From positions 47,258,815 through 47,322,814 of the forward strand of contig CAVLJG010000005.1 of NCBI GenBank assembly GCA_963669975.1: DNA of 64,000 bases. The letters are read 5' to 3'. The position numbers and the translations under genes were made by a program. Shown here piece by piece: positions 1 through 12,289 of this stretch. This DNA comes from Acanthoscelides obtectus (taxonomy: Eukaryota > Arthropoda > Insecta > Coleoptera > Chrysomelidae). Numbering within the stretch: the stretch's first letter is position 1; every line of letters begins with the position of its first letter. The notes under the pieces were generated by a model. That model made no database searches. It was not told the origin of the DNA and saw nothing but the letters and a program-made list of their open reading frames with translations.

Positions 1-1341
1 GCTACAAATCTCCTTTTTGCATCAGCCACAGCTTGCATGACAATACTGTTTCTTTTTTTATAGCACCAATGTGCCGAACCAGATTTAGGTGGTTTTTTTA
101 TTTCACAATGTTTCCCATCTATTGCTCCGATGCAGTGTGGGAAATTCCAGGTTGCTTCAAAATCTTCTGCAATAGCTTTCAGACGTTGTTCTGTTGGTAT
201 CGGCATGTGTATAGGAACTAACTCAGCCCATAAAACACGGCATGTTTCGTGAACTATAGACGCAATTGTACTTTTCCCCATGCGAAAACTGTATGCCAGT
301 GCTCTAAACCCAGCTCCTGTTGATAAAAACCTGAAATTAAAAAAGCAGATTATAATATAAGGTTACTGTTACAGAAAAACAACTGCGTAAGAAGTGGAAG
401 AACCTGCGCGATCAGTTTCGGAAAGAAAAAAAGAAGTTCCCTACGCCGCGTTCTGGTGACGCTGCCAACGAAACAGAGAGCACTTGGCCATACTTTCAAC
501 TCATGCAATTTTTAAACGATGATATTACACCTGAAGTCATGACTGGAAACCTGCATGATAGTGATTCGGATTCCCTGAACGAGTCCTGTCATACTGAGGA
601 GCAAAATGATGTGATGAGTCCAGGCACATCAACCACCAGCAGTCGCACAAATGCATCAAAGCGCAACAAAACAGCATCCGATTATAGAGATGAGCTTATA
701 GAATGTGAAAGAAAAAAAATTTTGCTAATAGAACAGAAAATGGCCACAAATAATGTCCAGCCGGAAAAATGTGATGATTATCATTTTTTTATGAGTCTCC
801 TGCCACAAATGAAGCAATTTGGTGAAGTACAAAAGTTACGTATTCGCAATAAAATTACCCAAGTCATAATAGACGAGGCAGAAAGGATGCAGTATTCTTC
901 TCATCAGAGATACGAGGAAAACTATGGAGGCTATTCTACTACTGGCACTTACACCAATTTTTAATTAGATTCACAGTTTATTATAGTTAACTACTAATTT
1001 GATTACTATCCACATAAATACTATATTTTTAGTAAAATCTTATTTTATTCTTACCTCAGTGTTATGAACAATTTCTCCTCGGGACTAATACTTTTCCGAA
1101 AGTTTGTATCTTCTTTGGCGATTTTAGCTGATATTTTACTCAGGATGTAGTCAAATGTTGACACGGGCATTCGAGTGTACTCAAAAAATTTGGTAGGGTA
1201 TAGTCTCAGTTCTTCATACAAATGAAAAAATTCTCCACTTGTTTCTCTGTTTCTATTTATTTCATGCACACCATCTCGAATGTTCAACACCTCCCATCTC
1301 AGGATCGGACTGTCAAGTAAAAAAACTAAATCGTCGTCCAT
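1..1341 (-). CDS. PIF/Harbinger transposase, copy 1 (two exons, C-terminus outside window)
   Basis: DDE-type nuclease of a PIF/Harbinger DNA transposon. Coding exon 1 runs 1341 down to 1055 and begins MDDDLVFLLD; it ends at a donor (GTAAGA on the minus strand). Exon 2 starts at 330 after a TTTCAG acceptor and runs off the window. Exon 2 reads GAGFRALAYSFRMG, then NFPHCIGAIDGKHC, which holds the first catalytic Asp, then KKPPKSGS. Both exons are open with no stop or frameshift, so this copy may be recent or under selection. The intron contains the last exon of the MADF gene on the other strand. The remaining catalytic residues lie upstream of position 1 and cannot be judged. Confidence 0.85.
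375..964 (+). CDS. MADF-BESS protein of Harbinger copy 1, last exon
   Basis: DNA-binding accessory protein that usually accompanies PIF/Harbinger transposase. The exon follows a TTACAG acceptor at 369-374 (phase 1) and opens with the second half of a MADF domain (KKWKNLRDQFRKEKKK, PRSGDA, STWPYFQLMQFL). An acidic, Ser/Thr-rich linker follows, then a BESS-like helix near the C-terminus (FFMSLLPQMKQF, VQKLRIRNKI). It ends at TAA 962-964. The first exon must lie before position 1. It is uninterrupted and lies wholly inside the intron of the minus-strand transposase. The splice assignment rests on the two better preserved layouts at 10.5 and 13.0 kb. Confidence 0.8.
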
Positions 1342-1857
1342 AGTTTGGGACTTCTGATAATACGTCACACATGTACAACAGCTTCCGTGTCACTGTGGCC
1401 ACCGCACATCGTCGCTCGTCGCGCCCGCCTAGGCCCCAGTCACCGCTCTTTCAGTATGGACGCACACTAAAATTTACGGCTGAAGACTTGAAAAATGCGA
1501 TACATGCGATCAAAGCCCATGGACGAAAAATTAGAGAAGTAGGAAGAGCTTTCAATATCCCAGTGTCAACTTTACGGAAGTACAAGGACTTAACTGATCA
1601 TGAACATCACCTCCCTCGTTTGGGCCGCCAACCTGTGTTTTCTGAGGCAATCGAAGCTGAACTAAGAGAATATATTTTAAAGCTGGCAAAACCGTTCTTT
1701 GGCTTGACACCCAAGGAGCTCCGGAGCATAGCATTTAGATATGCTGAAGAAAATAAAATTTGTCACAACTTCAACCGTGAAAAGAGGTTAGCCGGAAAAG
1801 ACTGGCTATATGAATTTTTGAAAAGGGCTCCCGAGATTTCACTTCGACAGCCTGAAG

Positions 1858-4800
1858 CAGAGGCGTAACTAGGGTATGGCAAGCAGGGCACGTGCCATGG
1901 GCGCCACTCTATTGGGGGCGCAAAGTGACACCTCAACTTTTTTTTAAACAGTATAATTAAAAAATAATGTAAATTAACACACAAACACAAGGCACATAAA
2001 TCGTTTATAATAACAAAATTGTTCCCCACAAACACTGGCAACCCAAGTAAACAAGCACTAGCTGGCAACAGTGGCGACGCTTGAAGAATAAATTGAAATC
2101 ACAATCGCGTACCAGCTGGCAACATGCCGAACTCACGAGCAATGGCCGGCTGCGCGAAGATCGGCGCTACGGCTTCCCGCCAAAGGAGTCTGCGGGCTGG
2201 TTGTTAGTTAGGCTGTGCTTCTGGTGTAAACATAACCTTCGCTGAGTGTTTTTCATCTTATTTTTGTCAACACAGTGAAATATTGTTGAATCGTTTGATT
2301 GTCACATAAAGATACAAATTGTGTAAGGAGCGACCCTTTCGGTAAGTATTCATTTTTATCACAGAATATATTTTTATTTGTTATATGATGTCTATAATCA
2401 CTAATTTTAGAAATTCATTATCGAAATTGCATTTTGTTATATGTACATATCAGATAGTCATTTAAATTTTAATAAATACGACTGAATTACTTTTTTACAT
2501 TATATGCTGCCCTAGCAAACGTTCGTTGTATTTTTTACCGACAAATTTGTCAATATAATTTTATAATTATGTAAACAAATATTTTATAATTTTATTGTCT
2601 TATGATTTTTACTTTTTCACCAACAAATTTTCTAGTAGTGACATTACGACAAAATCGAAATTTAGCATTAAGAAAAAAGTTGAGCAACTTTTCACGTGTT
2701 TCAATTCTGCTAAAATCATATAAAAAATTAAACTACGCTTGGAAATGCTTTTCCCAACTAATAATTAGTATCAATTATGTTTAAAATGAGTGGGTGAACG
2801 AAGATCAGTTATGTTTGTTTAATAATTTTTCTCTAATATGATTTAAAAGAAAATATTTCTAATTCAAAATCAAAAATCACTTAATCATTTGTGAATAACG
2901 ACGTCTTAAAATAAAAAAAGCGTGCCACTGAGAAAATTGATTGTTTTACTGACATTCAAGAGGGTGTGCAATGCAATCAAGTTAAAGTGATAATGTTCTA
3001 AGAGTGGAATATTATTTTTTTTTGTAGAATGGACGTGAAAAACGCAAAAAGCGGAAAGAGAAAGGAAAGTGGAGCTGATGGTCGGAAAAGACGTAAAGTA
3101 GAGAAACATGAATCGGAAAAATCAAGCAAGTTCCTCAAGGCCTTTTTGAAGAAGTCAAATGAGAACAAATCATCCTGTTTCGAGAAATCACCATCACCTG
3201 ATGCAGTTTTTTCAAAATCAAGGAATAGCTCTAGCGAATCAGAAAAGGAGGAAATGGACTTATCGCCAAAAAAATGCAATTCGCCAGAAGAAGAAAAATT
3301 ACCAGAAAATAACATTTTACATACAAATGATTTCGAAAAACTTCCTAGTGAAATAGAAAACCTGATACAATACCATGACATCGGGCATCTGAAATTTGAT
3401 GAAAATTCTGGGAGAGCAATTGTAACCAACACAACGAGACTAGAAATAATTAAGCTCGGTTGGAAATATTTTCAAAATTCGGACGGGCCATTTCTACCAA
3501 CAAACAATCGTTCGATGACTCAAAATTGGTTCAAGAAAAAGTTAGGAGATGGACGTGGTGAAGAAGTTACTCGATCTTGGCTGGTGTACCCCGTTCAAGA
3601 AATCAGCATTTTGTCTTTGCTGCATTCTGTTTTCAAATTCTGAACATCAGTCGTCGTTGGAGAAAGAAGGTGGATTCACCCAGTGGAAGGCACGCGAGAG
3701 GATCATCATTCATGAAAACTCCAAGAATCATCGAGAAAATTTTGCACGGTGGAAAGAAATGGAGCTCAATTTTACTCGAAGTGAAGGTTTTGTTGATGCA
3801 AGGATATTGTCACAGTTCGAGGCAGAAAAACTTAAATGGCGTGAAGTTTTGACAAGAATTCTCCATTGTATCAAGTTTCTAGCTACGCAAAATTTGGCTC
3901 TGCGAGGACACAGAGAGCCACATCATATGCTTGACAACTCTAATGTCGGAAATTTTCTTGGTTTGCTGAAACTAGTATCTACGTATATATTCGATCCAGT
4001 TATGAAAGAACACCTGAGAAACGCTGAAAGTCATCCTGGGTCCACTTCGTATCTTAGCCCATGCATTCAGAATGAATTTCTTCACCTTCTGGCATCTGCT
4101 GTTCGCTGGCGTTTACTTAAAAGTATTCATGTGGCCAAGTATTATGGTCTCATGTTCGACTCAACTCCCGATATTGCCCATCGCGATCAAATGTCAGAAG
4201 TCGTGAGGTTCGTGGACATTGATTTTGAAAAAAAAACAGTACAGGTGAAGGAAACCTTTCTTGGCTTTATTGAAATTACCGTGAAGAATGCTAAGGGACT
4301 GGCGAATTGTATTTTAGAACAGTTAAAGAAAGATGAAATGGATTTTCAAGATTGTCGGTCACAGTGCTACGATAATGCTGCTGTAATGGCTGGGCACAAA
4401 AATGGCGTGAATGAAAAACTGACAGAAATAAATAGACGTGCATTGTTTGTAAACTGTGACAATCACTCACTCAACTTAGTTGGTGTACATGTAGCAAAAC
4501 AAAATGTAACAATGGTCACTTTTTTTGGAACGATCGAAAGTCTATATGCATTTTTTTCTCGTTCAACAAGCCGTTGGGAAAAACTTAAGGAAGCTATACC
4601 AGTTGTCATCAAGTCCAAATCTGAAAGCAGATGGAGCGCAAACGTAGAAGCAATAAAGCCAGTTAACAACTATTTGGAGAAAATTCTGGGAGTTCTTGAA
4701 GAAATGACCGAAGACAAGAATCAAACAAGTGAAACAAGGAGTGATGTCCAGCAACTATTCAACCGAATGTTGAAGTATGATTTCTTGATTTTGCTGGGAT

Positions 4801-5990
4801 TTTGGAATAAAGTACTCATCCGCATTGACCGCGTTCAGAAGAGGCTGCAAGATCCCACGATGAATTTTCACGATGCTGCTGAAGATTTGAAGGCTCTTCA
4901 AAATTATTTTGAAAATGAAAGAGAGGCCATCACTGATAGTTCACTCGAGGAAGGGATAATTTTATGTGAAAAATGGGACGTTGCAACTGAAAGACGCCGA
5001 AGATGAATAAAAAATATAGCTGGTGAGATTTCGATTGATGCAGGTTTGAGTGCCATGGAAGAAATGAAAAGAGTCTTGAAAGAAACAGTTGATCGTCTAT
5101 TTCAAGAAATGAACGGAAGATTCGTACGGTTGAATGAAATCGATGAAAAATTTGGATTCCTTCTCGATCTCAAAGGTCTGATTTATGACGAAAAAGACTA
5201 CGATCTCAAAAAAAAATGCAACGAGCTAGGTCAATTCTACGTAAGTGATATTGATGGAAATGAACTTGACGAATGAAGAAATCCTTGACTGCAGGATGTT
5301 GCTCACGAGCCGAAAAAACATCATTTCAAGTCCAGAAACACTCCTCGAATTTATTGTTCAGTTCGGAAAGCGTGTTCCCGAATCTTCGCGTCGCAATTCA
5401 AATTCTACTGACAATAGCAGTTTCCATTGCTAGCTGCGAGAGATCCTTCAGCAAGTTAAAACTTATACTGTCTTATTTAAGAACTACAATGGGTCAAGAA
5501 AGATTGTGCGATTTAGCGTTATTAAGTGTAGAAAGGGATGAAACTGAAAAAACTGATTTCAATGATATTAATGAATTCGCGTCAAAAAAAGCAAGAAAAG
5601 TACAACTGTAATTTTCACGAAAGCTTTGATTGTTCTAACAAATTAGTTAAAGAAATATTATTGTAACGATGCGACGATGCGAGATCTTGTAATAAATAAT
5701 TTGAATCTAACCTTAAACGTGTTATGTTATTATTGAAAACCAGCATCCTGGAATAATATATAATCTTGAAAATGCAAATTTTATTTCCATTCTTTAGCAT
5801 TATGATATTGAAACAAATTACGAAGAATTTCTTATTAAATTATTATTAAAATTTTTTTAAATTCATAAGAATTAAAAACAAATATATAAAGATTAAATAC
5901 AACAAATTAATAACTTTATAGAAAAAAGAGGAGTGGGGGGGCGCAATTTTTTCGCTGCCATGGGCGCTACGTCCTCCAGGTACGCCTCTG
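1858..5990 (+). mobile_element. hAT element (ZMYM/TTF zinc-finger class) with 8-bp TSD
   Basis: A 4,133-bp DNA transposon. The 8-bp target duplication GCCTGAAG is at 1850-1857 and 5991-5998. Terminal inverted repeats start CAGAGGCG at 1858 and end CGCCTCTG at 5990. The transposase lies on the plus strand at 3029-5611 and is broken. Stretches 1858-3028 and 5612-5990 are non-coding, AT-rich element DNA. The subterminal words GGGCGCCAC and GGGCGCTAC lie near the left and right ends. An 8-bp TSD is the standard hAT signature. Confidence 0.93.
3029..5611 (+). pseudogene. hAT transposase (TTF-type zinc finger, hAT dimerisation C-terminus), decayed
   Basis: Three main reading blocks make one ancestral transposase. 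Block 3029-~3590 is a Lys/Ser-rich N-terminus followed by the start of a TTF zinc finger (VTRSWLVYP). Block ~3590-5006, in another frame, continues the finger (FCLCCILF), the DUF4371-like region and the RNase H-like core with FDSTPD and CDNHSLNLVG. Two later blocks, 5046-5276 and ~5290-5611, end in the hAT dimerisation motif (ASCERSFSKLKLI, LRTTMGQERL). Breaks: a one-base frameshift near 3587-3591, a TGA at 5004-5006, and a frameshift near 5270-5290. It was therefore inactive after insertion, or it carries assembly errors. Confidence 0.88.
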
Positions 5991-6846
5991 GCCTGAAGGA
6001 ACCAGTTTGAACAGAATTGCTTCATTCAATAAAGACGCTGTAGACACGTTTTACTCTAATCTCAGAAAAGTGATGGAAAAACATAAGTTTCAAGCAAACA
6101 GAGTGTATAATATGGACGAAACTAGTATCACAACAGTCCAAAAGAAATGTCCAAAAGTCTATGGACCAAAAGGGGCTAAAAAATTGGGTGCCGCTATTTC
6201 TGGAGAGAGGGGAAGAACCATAACAGTGGTTTTTTCAGTAAATGCTGCTGGAAATTATGTACCTCCTATGCTCATATATCCCAGAAAGAGAATGCCGCCT
6301 TCAATTGGTAAAAATGGGCCAATTGGGGCATCGTATAAATGCTCAAAGAATGGTTGGATAAATTCCGACCTTTTTGTGGAGTGGCTACACCATTTTGGAA
6401 GCAATGTAAAGCCCAGCGCTAATGATCCTGTTCTTTTTGTGTTGGATAATCATACCAGTCATATTTCAATTGAGGCCTATGACTACTGTAAAGAGAAGAA
6501 TATCCACATGGTTACAATTCCACCTCATACTTCGGATAACCTCCAGCCCTTAGATGTTACTGTTTTTAGCCCATTGAAGAACGCACTTTACAGGCAATAT
6601 GAACTTTATCTCTCTACTACTGGTCATCAAAAGATTACAGAATATGATGTCGCAGAACTACTCAACAACGCTTTTATGCAAATAGCTACCATTGAAAAAG
6701 CTGTTTCCGGTTTTAGGACCACTGCTGCAGATGAGTTCTGGCAAAACCTACAATATACTAAACAAATCCTGCATCCTGTATCAAAATCGATAAATTTAGT
6801 AGAATCGGATAGATCTATATTATCAGAAGTGTCTTTAAGCATATAA

Positions 6847-7431
6847 AAGACACAATATTAGATATACCCCAACAAATTGACGTGACTAGTTCTCTTATCG
6901 AAAGCTTGCTAAAATATGTTGGAGAACGCTACGAATTTTGTTCTAAGCCGATTCACTTTGCAGTCAATCTTCTTGATGCTCGCTTTAAAGGAGAACAATT
7001 GAATGAAGACCAACTAATGGAAGCAATAGACTTCATTTCTGAAATGGCTCGTTCTATCTAGCCCAATTTAGAACAAAAACTGGATTTTTTAGTCGAAATT
7101 CTTTATGGGAATTTTAAATGGACCGCCATCTTCCGCCTCTTCAGAAATAAACTGGTCTTTACACGGCCTCATACATACAAGCAAAAGAAATAGATTATCA
7201 CAGGATAAAATTCAGAAGCTGGTTGCTATTCATAATTTGGTTATAAACGAAAAACATACACTCATTTACGATGCTAGACCAGTTCCACTTTTAGAAGACG
7301 CTGGCAAAGATTATGCTGTTTTGTCCGTCCATGAAGACGAAGCGGAGATCGAGTCTGAATCAGATGCTTGGTCTGAAGATTCAAACTCAGACTCAGATGA
7401 AAATATACCTCTGAGCGCTTTGGTTAAATAA
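6847..7431 (+). pseudogene. Fragment of a second hAT transposase (C-terminal half)
   Basis: Immediately after the pogo stop, a different family begins. The reading DILDIPQQIDV, then AVNLLDARFKGEQLNEDQ, resembles the DUF659/hAT core of the plant- and insect-type hAT group. A stop at about 7061 and a frame change follow. ORF 7105-7431 then reads INWSLHGLIHTSKRNRLSQ and KIQKLVAIHNLV, the usual hAT C-terminal helix pattern, and an acidic tail DAWSEDSNSDSDEN. It is unrelated in sequence to the ZMYM-type hAT at 1858-5990. No terminal repeats were seen, so the fragment limits are uncertain. Confidence 0.65.
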
Positions 7432-7740
7432 TGTGTTTTCTACCTTTGAAGCTTTGTTTTTGATACTTTCAATTATTAGATAATAATTATAATTTGACCC
7501 TATATACATGTATGTATTTATATCTTAGATATTAATGGATATTATTAAAGTATGTTTTTTGTATGTATTTTTACAAAATATGTTTAAAAAACTTTAAAAT
7601 TGGTACCTATATTTACGTTTCAAGTCACAATAAAAAAATATTTAAATTTTCCCGTTTTTTCCAATTTTTCCCATGGTCTGGAAAAAAACGTGTTGTTTCC
7701 TAATTTTTCCCGTTTTTTCCGATATGTTAAATCTCTAATC
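7432..7740. other. AT-rich spacer with TTTTCCC repeats
   Basis: No gene is seen. The stretch 7640-7730 repeats TTTTCCC-type words (CCCGTTTTTTCCAATTTTTC and variants), a low-complexity tract. It separates the hAT fragment from a DIRS-like fragment. Confidence 0.5.
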
Positions 7741-8630
7741 CAGATATCGATAAGGTATATCCGAGAAGTTTACAACAGTGCTCACCTGTCTCTTCAGAAG
7801 GCGGTACCGGATTGGCACCTGTCCCAGATAGCCGTACTTTCAATTTTCCTGAAATGGGGACGTCCAACAATAGATCTTTTTGCAACCAGAAAGTCAAGAG
7901 TTGTAACTAGCTATGTGAGCCAGTTTGCGGAGGATACGGACGCATTGTTCACGGATGTGTTCAGTCGCCGATGGAGTTACGAAATTGCGTGGGTATTTCC
8001 TCCGCCCACGTAAATTCCGAGGGTGGTACATCACCTGAATTCGACAAAGGGAACTTATATTGAGATCGCGCCATGATCGGAGCAAGCATTTTGGCTGCCT
8101 AACTTATGCAAAAAAGCACTGTAGCCACCACTGCCGGTTCAAGGTACCCATCTTCATCTAATAGACATGGCGACCAATCAAGTCCCACCAGAAGTCCATC
8201 AACTACGTTTGGAGGCTTGGAAGGTGCAGGTTGGCTCAATTACATCGAGCGATGGAGCGCAGAGGATATAGCGCTCTTATTGCGGGCCTGTAGACCTGGT
8301 ACCCTAAAGACTTATTCTTCTTGTTGGAAGCGATGTCTGGAATGGGCTAGGGAGAATAAAGTACCAGTAAACAGCCCAACCCCCTGAAAAGTTGCCTAGA
8401 GAAGTTGCCTTGTTTCTCAGTTATTTACACAAAGATAAACTTTCATATAGTACTATACTGTTGAATAAATCGATAGTGACATATTTTGCAGATCCAGCTC
8501 CTGCAGAGGTTATAACTTAGCATCCTATCGTAAAATCGTAAAGCATATGCTAAAAGCTATCAGCCTCTCTAAGTATCTATCCACATTACCACAATATGGA
8601 ACATTAACAATTTAGTAACTTGGCTTAAGT
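7741..8630 (+). mobile_element. DIRS/Pat-like retrotransposon fragment (RNase H end and recombinase start)
   Basis: Decayed plus-strand coding remnants. The first part (7775-8011) reads AVPDWHLSQ, then GRPTIDLFATRKSRVV and DVFSRRWSYEIAWVFPPP, which is the end of the RNase H/dUTPase-like region typical of DIRS-order elements. The second part (8106-8387, then other frames to about 8500) reads WSAEDIALLLRACRPGTLKTY and WARENKVPV, the SAM-like N-terminus of the tyrosine recombinase. Several stops and frameshifts separate the pieces. It differs in sequence and orientation from the DIRS element at 13,131-17,639. Element ends were not found. Confidence 0.65.
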
Positions 8631-8779
8631 CTAATCCCTAGGAGCGCCTGATATGGCGTGGTAAGCGAGGGTAGTAGTCTCACAAGGGTCAAGCTTCGGC
8701 AAAACCCAAAATAATTTTTTTTTACCCTTCGGGGGAAAAACATGTACCTATATTATCATTACAACACTACGGAATTAGA

Positions 8780-10060
8780 GGACCTCGATTAGCAGTTAGT
8801 GGTTTTCTTTAAAAATAAGTCGTTTTCTGTCGGAGTCGGCAAGTCAAAATCTTCCTCACATAAAGTTTTAAGTGTCGTAAAAGGTTCGCTTTTGGGCCCG
8901 CTCCCGTATTTAATTTAATCAGTGATCTGCTGAAAAAACAGTCCTAACACTGCAGCCTTTGCAGACGACACAAATTATTACTGCAACCCTCTTACCCAAG
9001 CGAGATGAATGGCAAAGTGATATTGAAGCAATGGCAAACTGGACAGCACCCCGGCAGATACCACTTAATGTTCTTAATAATAATATTTATTATCCACCCG
9101 ACATGAAAATACATGTATTGGATAAAGTGTAACAATCTTCATATAAAGAAAAATAACCCTCAGCATTCTTACTATAATGGTCAAACTGAGGTTAGCACTG
9201 TGATTGAGCATAGCGATTTGGGAGTAATTATAACAAATGATTTAAAGTGAGAGACGCATAAAAATTTAATAGTTAATAAGACCAACAGTCAAATTTTCCT
9301 GTATACTCGAACATTCTCTATTATTATTTGGTGCTTCAGTTCAGGTAGCTCGGTAGTATAGTTCGGACGGGTGAATAGGCATACAGGTTAGACATTTTTG
9401 AGAACTTTTACGTACCCGGTCTGAAAAATATTTGAATTCAGGTAAGAAAATATTCGATAATTACAATATATCTCTCCTTTAGTATCATCTAAAGCAACTT
9501 TCAGGCAAAAAAAATAATAACCCCCTTGGCCCCTGACTACACGTAACAACATTTTACTGGCAACGAACGTGTTAAGTATGTACTTAAACATTGGAAGTTT
9601 AAAAAATTTACAAGCAGTACATAAGACCCATACTTGAATATGGGCAAGGTATATGAAGCCCTGTTATGCTTAGAGATACTTCAAAGAATTCAGAGAAGAG
9701 TGACTAAATTAGCAGTTAAAACTTTACCACCCTGCGGGGTGACCTCATAAACGTTAAAGGGCTTTATAAATGCAGCATACAAATTTTCAAGCTATCAACT
9801 AATTATCCGCTTAGGGGGCATCAATATAAATTGTTAGGGAGGGTGTGCCAAACTACTAAGAAGTTTTTTTTATCAAACCGAGTGGTTTCCAACAGGAATC
9901 GGCTAAGCGAGAATGCAGCAAATGCGTCGTCTATGATTCAGTTTAAAAACCGTCTAGATAGAAAAATAGTCCAGTGGCAAAATGCATTCATTCATTACAC
10001 AATGTAATATTTAATCATAACTTTTGTTATATAATATGGATAGTTACATCGAACATTGTG
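8780..10060 (+). mobile_element. Degenerate LINE remnant (reverse transcriptase)
   Basis: Short conceptual translations on the plus strand match a non-LTR reverse transcriptase: KGSLLGPL, an FADDTNYYC active-site box near 8960, and IRPILEYGQ-like text near 9630 followed by LQRIQRRVTKLA near 9690. Frames change often and no long ORF survives. The clade is probably CR1/Jockey-like. Stretch 8631-8779 holds no recognised feature apart from a T-run at 8717-8724. Confidence 0.55.
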
Positions 10061-10489
10061 CGTTTACTAATATACATTTAATAAATAAGGCTATTTTGTA
10101 TCTTTTTATCAAAATACACAACAAAAACGTCTTAAGAGGGATAAATATTCTGCAACGCTTTCTTCGTAGGTCTTATGCCTCGTCCTAACTGGCAGCATCC
10201 GTGCGAAGAGATTCGTACGAATTATCTTAGCATTCAATCAACGAGGCTGGAACGGATGTGTCCTAATTAGAGGATTTCACCGTCCGGCGTCATCGCACGG
10301 ATCGTCCGCACGAACGAGCTCGGTTTGATTCGGCATCGCATCGTGTTACTCGTACGGCCAGTCAAGTTCCAACCTGCGTTTTGCAAGTGTGGTGTCCTCA
10401 TCAGAAATTTCGAATAAGCGACGAGTTGTGATCGTACGGGAGAAATCAAACAAGTTTGTTTTTCGTCATCAGAAGTTGGTTTAAATATT

Positions 10490-12289
10490 ATGTCGTTCGA
10501 AGAGAATTTAATATTGGAGGTCCAGGCAAGACCTCTATTGTGGAATAAAGAAAATGAACACTATAAAAATCAGAATAAGGCTCACGAGGTGTGGGAGAAG
10601 ATAACAAGATCGTTGGGAAAACCCAGTAAGTACATGATTTTTTATTTCAATTTCTTTACAATTTATGCACAGGTTTGAACTTATAGATTATTAAACTAAA
10701 TCAGATACTAAATTATTAGAAAAATATGCACAGAACTGCGCTCTTGCAGCAATAGCAGCCCTGGAAGCTCGATTATTGTCGCGAGATGGAGTCAAATTAT
10801 AGTGGGTACTGTTAGAAGTAACATTACTTTCTGCATTGAGTTGTGGCGCGAGACCTTCCTTATCGATTATAACATTATGCAAAACACAAATAGCTTTAAC
10901 AATTGCGGTAGCATTGTTGATGGTTTATTCAAAATTCGAAACTTGGCGGCAGCTATTCCAAAAGAGCATTCTACTGTTGCTCTAGAAAAAGATAATTTTT
11001 TATTGAATAAAGTTTTAACCTCGTCTCCATATGATGTTCTTCGTGGAAATGGCCTCATGATAAAAGTGGTTAGCGGGAACGCTTCATCCGCCAAAAACAC
11101 GTAGGGGGCGATTATGTTCGAATTTCTAATTCGTTCTTCTGAAGGTAACTTATATGTACCGTCTACGAATTTTTTTAAAAATATGGAGTTACTCAACACA
11201 CCTCCGTCGCGTTCTTTTCCGTATGCCCCCACGTCGATGATTCGGAATTTATAATCTGAATCAGACACAGCCAGGAGCACAATTGAAAAAAAACCTTTAT
11301 AGTTGTAAAACATGCTTCCTGATTTCCGTGGCTTTTTCACACGGATATGCTTTCCGTCGATGCTCCCACAGCAATGCGGAAATTTCCCCTTTTCACTGTA
11401 TGAGGCAGCAATAGCTTTGAAATCTTCTGTACTGGAAAACTTCATGTGCTTGTTGTGTAACTTCTTCCAAATGGCTTTACAAACTTCGATCACAATGTTT
11501 GCAACCGCTGTTCTTGAAATCCTGTATGTGAACGAAATTTTTCGAAAAGAAATTCCAGTCACCAGAAACCTGGAAGAAAGAACACGAAACAGATATATAA
11601 ATGACTATATGCTTTATTCACTTTATATAAAATTAATTATTATTAGTATTGTGGCTGATTATAGGTTTTTTTACAGGAGAAGTGGTGAAGACCAAATGGA
11701 GAAATTTGAGGGATACTTTCCAAAAGGAACGGAAAAAAGTTACTGTTTACCGTTCGGGTGATCCAGGTAGTCCAACTCTCACTAATTACACCGGGAAGTG
11801 GGTGTATAGTATTTCAACGACTTATGGTTCCTAAAAGACGTCATGAAACCTCGTGAAACTGAAGGCAACTGCCCTGAAGAGTCTCAAGAAAGTGAGGCGA
11901 ACTCTGCAGAACAAGATATTCTACCAGAGGGGATGAGAAACGCACAAACGCCCTCCTCGCAAGAGCATGGTACCCCATTTTGCGAGTTAGCACCACAGTT
12001 TACAGAGACAAACGGTTACATAACGCAGCCTACGGATACAGTAGAAATTCGCCAACTATTTGAACAATCCAACTGGCATCACCACCATCACAGTCAAGAG
12101 TTACAAATGTTAATACTATTCTCCGACGTAATGAAAAACAACCAAATAAGAAAAGGAAAACATCGCAATCGGCGGCCGTCATTACGGGCTTCCAGAGGCA
12201 AATATTGGACTCTTTCTTCCACGCTTATCGGTTGTTTAAAGTTGGTGACCTGGTGGGTGCATTCATCGCGTATTTCATTGCAGATGTAA
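10490..12289 (+). pseudogene. MADF protein of Harbinger copy 2, frameshifted
   Basis: Exon 1 is 10490-10625: MSFEENLILEVQ, then PLLWNKENEHYKNQNKAHEVW, the first MADF helices. A phase-1 donor GTAAGT starts at 10626. Exon 2 starts at 11677 after TTACAG and reads TKWRNLRDTF, YRSGDPGSP, NYTGKWVY. It then loses frame near 11812 (an apparent 4-bp insertion) and resumes as FLKDVMKPRE, followed by an acidic and Gln-rich tail to 12289. The tail overlaps transposase exon 1 on the other strand, so the original 3' end was probably deleted. All 672 bp between 10,826 and the middle of the intron is shared with the antisense transposase exon. Confidence 0.75.

Larger units (their letters stand above)
1371..6846 (+). 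pseudogene. pogo/Tigger-like transposase gene, split by a hAT insertion
   Basis: DDE transposase of the pogo (jerky/Tigger-related) class, in two blocks: 1371-1857 and 5999-6846. Block 1 has a Psq-type helix-turn-helix (TAEDLKNAIHAIKAHGRK, VGRAFNIPVSTLRKY). A CENP-B-like helix region follows. Block 2 has the catalytic D-D-D set: NMDETSIT, FVLDNHTSH and NLQPLDVTVF. Removing the insertion with one copy of its 8-bp target duplication restores one frame across RQPE-GTSL, so the gene was intact when the hAT landed. The true start is unclear: ATG 1371 is in frame, but the first conserved residues begin near 1465. It ends at TAA 6844-6846, just before hAT-like sequence. No pogo terminal repeats were identified. 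Confidence 0.85.

Noticed and set aside
2998..3432. Phe/Ser-rich minus-strand ORF of 144 codons
   Set aside because: Antisense of the Lys/Glu/Ser-rich hAT transposase N-terminus.
11312..11761. Plus-strand ORF of 149 codons in Harbinger copy 2
   Set aside because: Antisense shadow of transposase exon 2; MADF exon 2 begins only at 11,677 in another frame.
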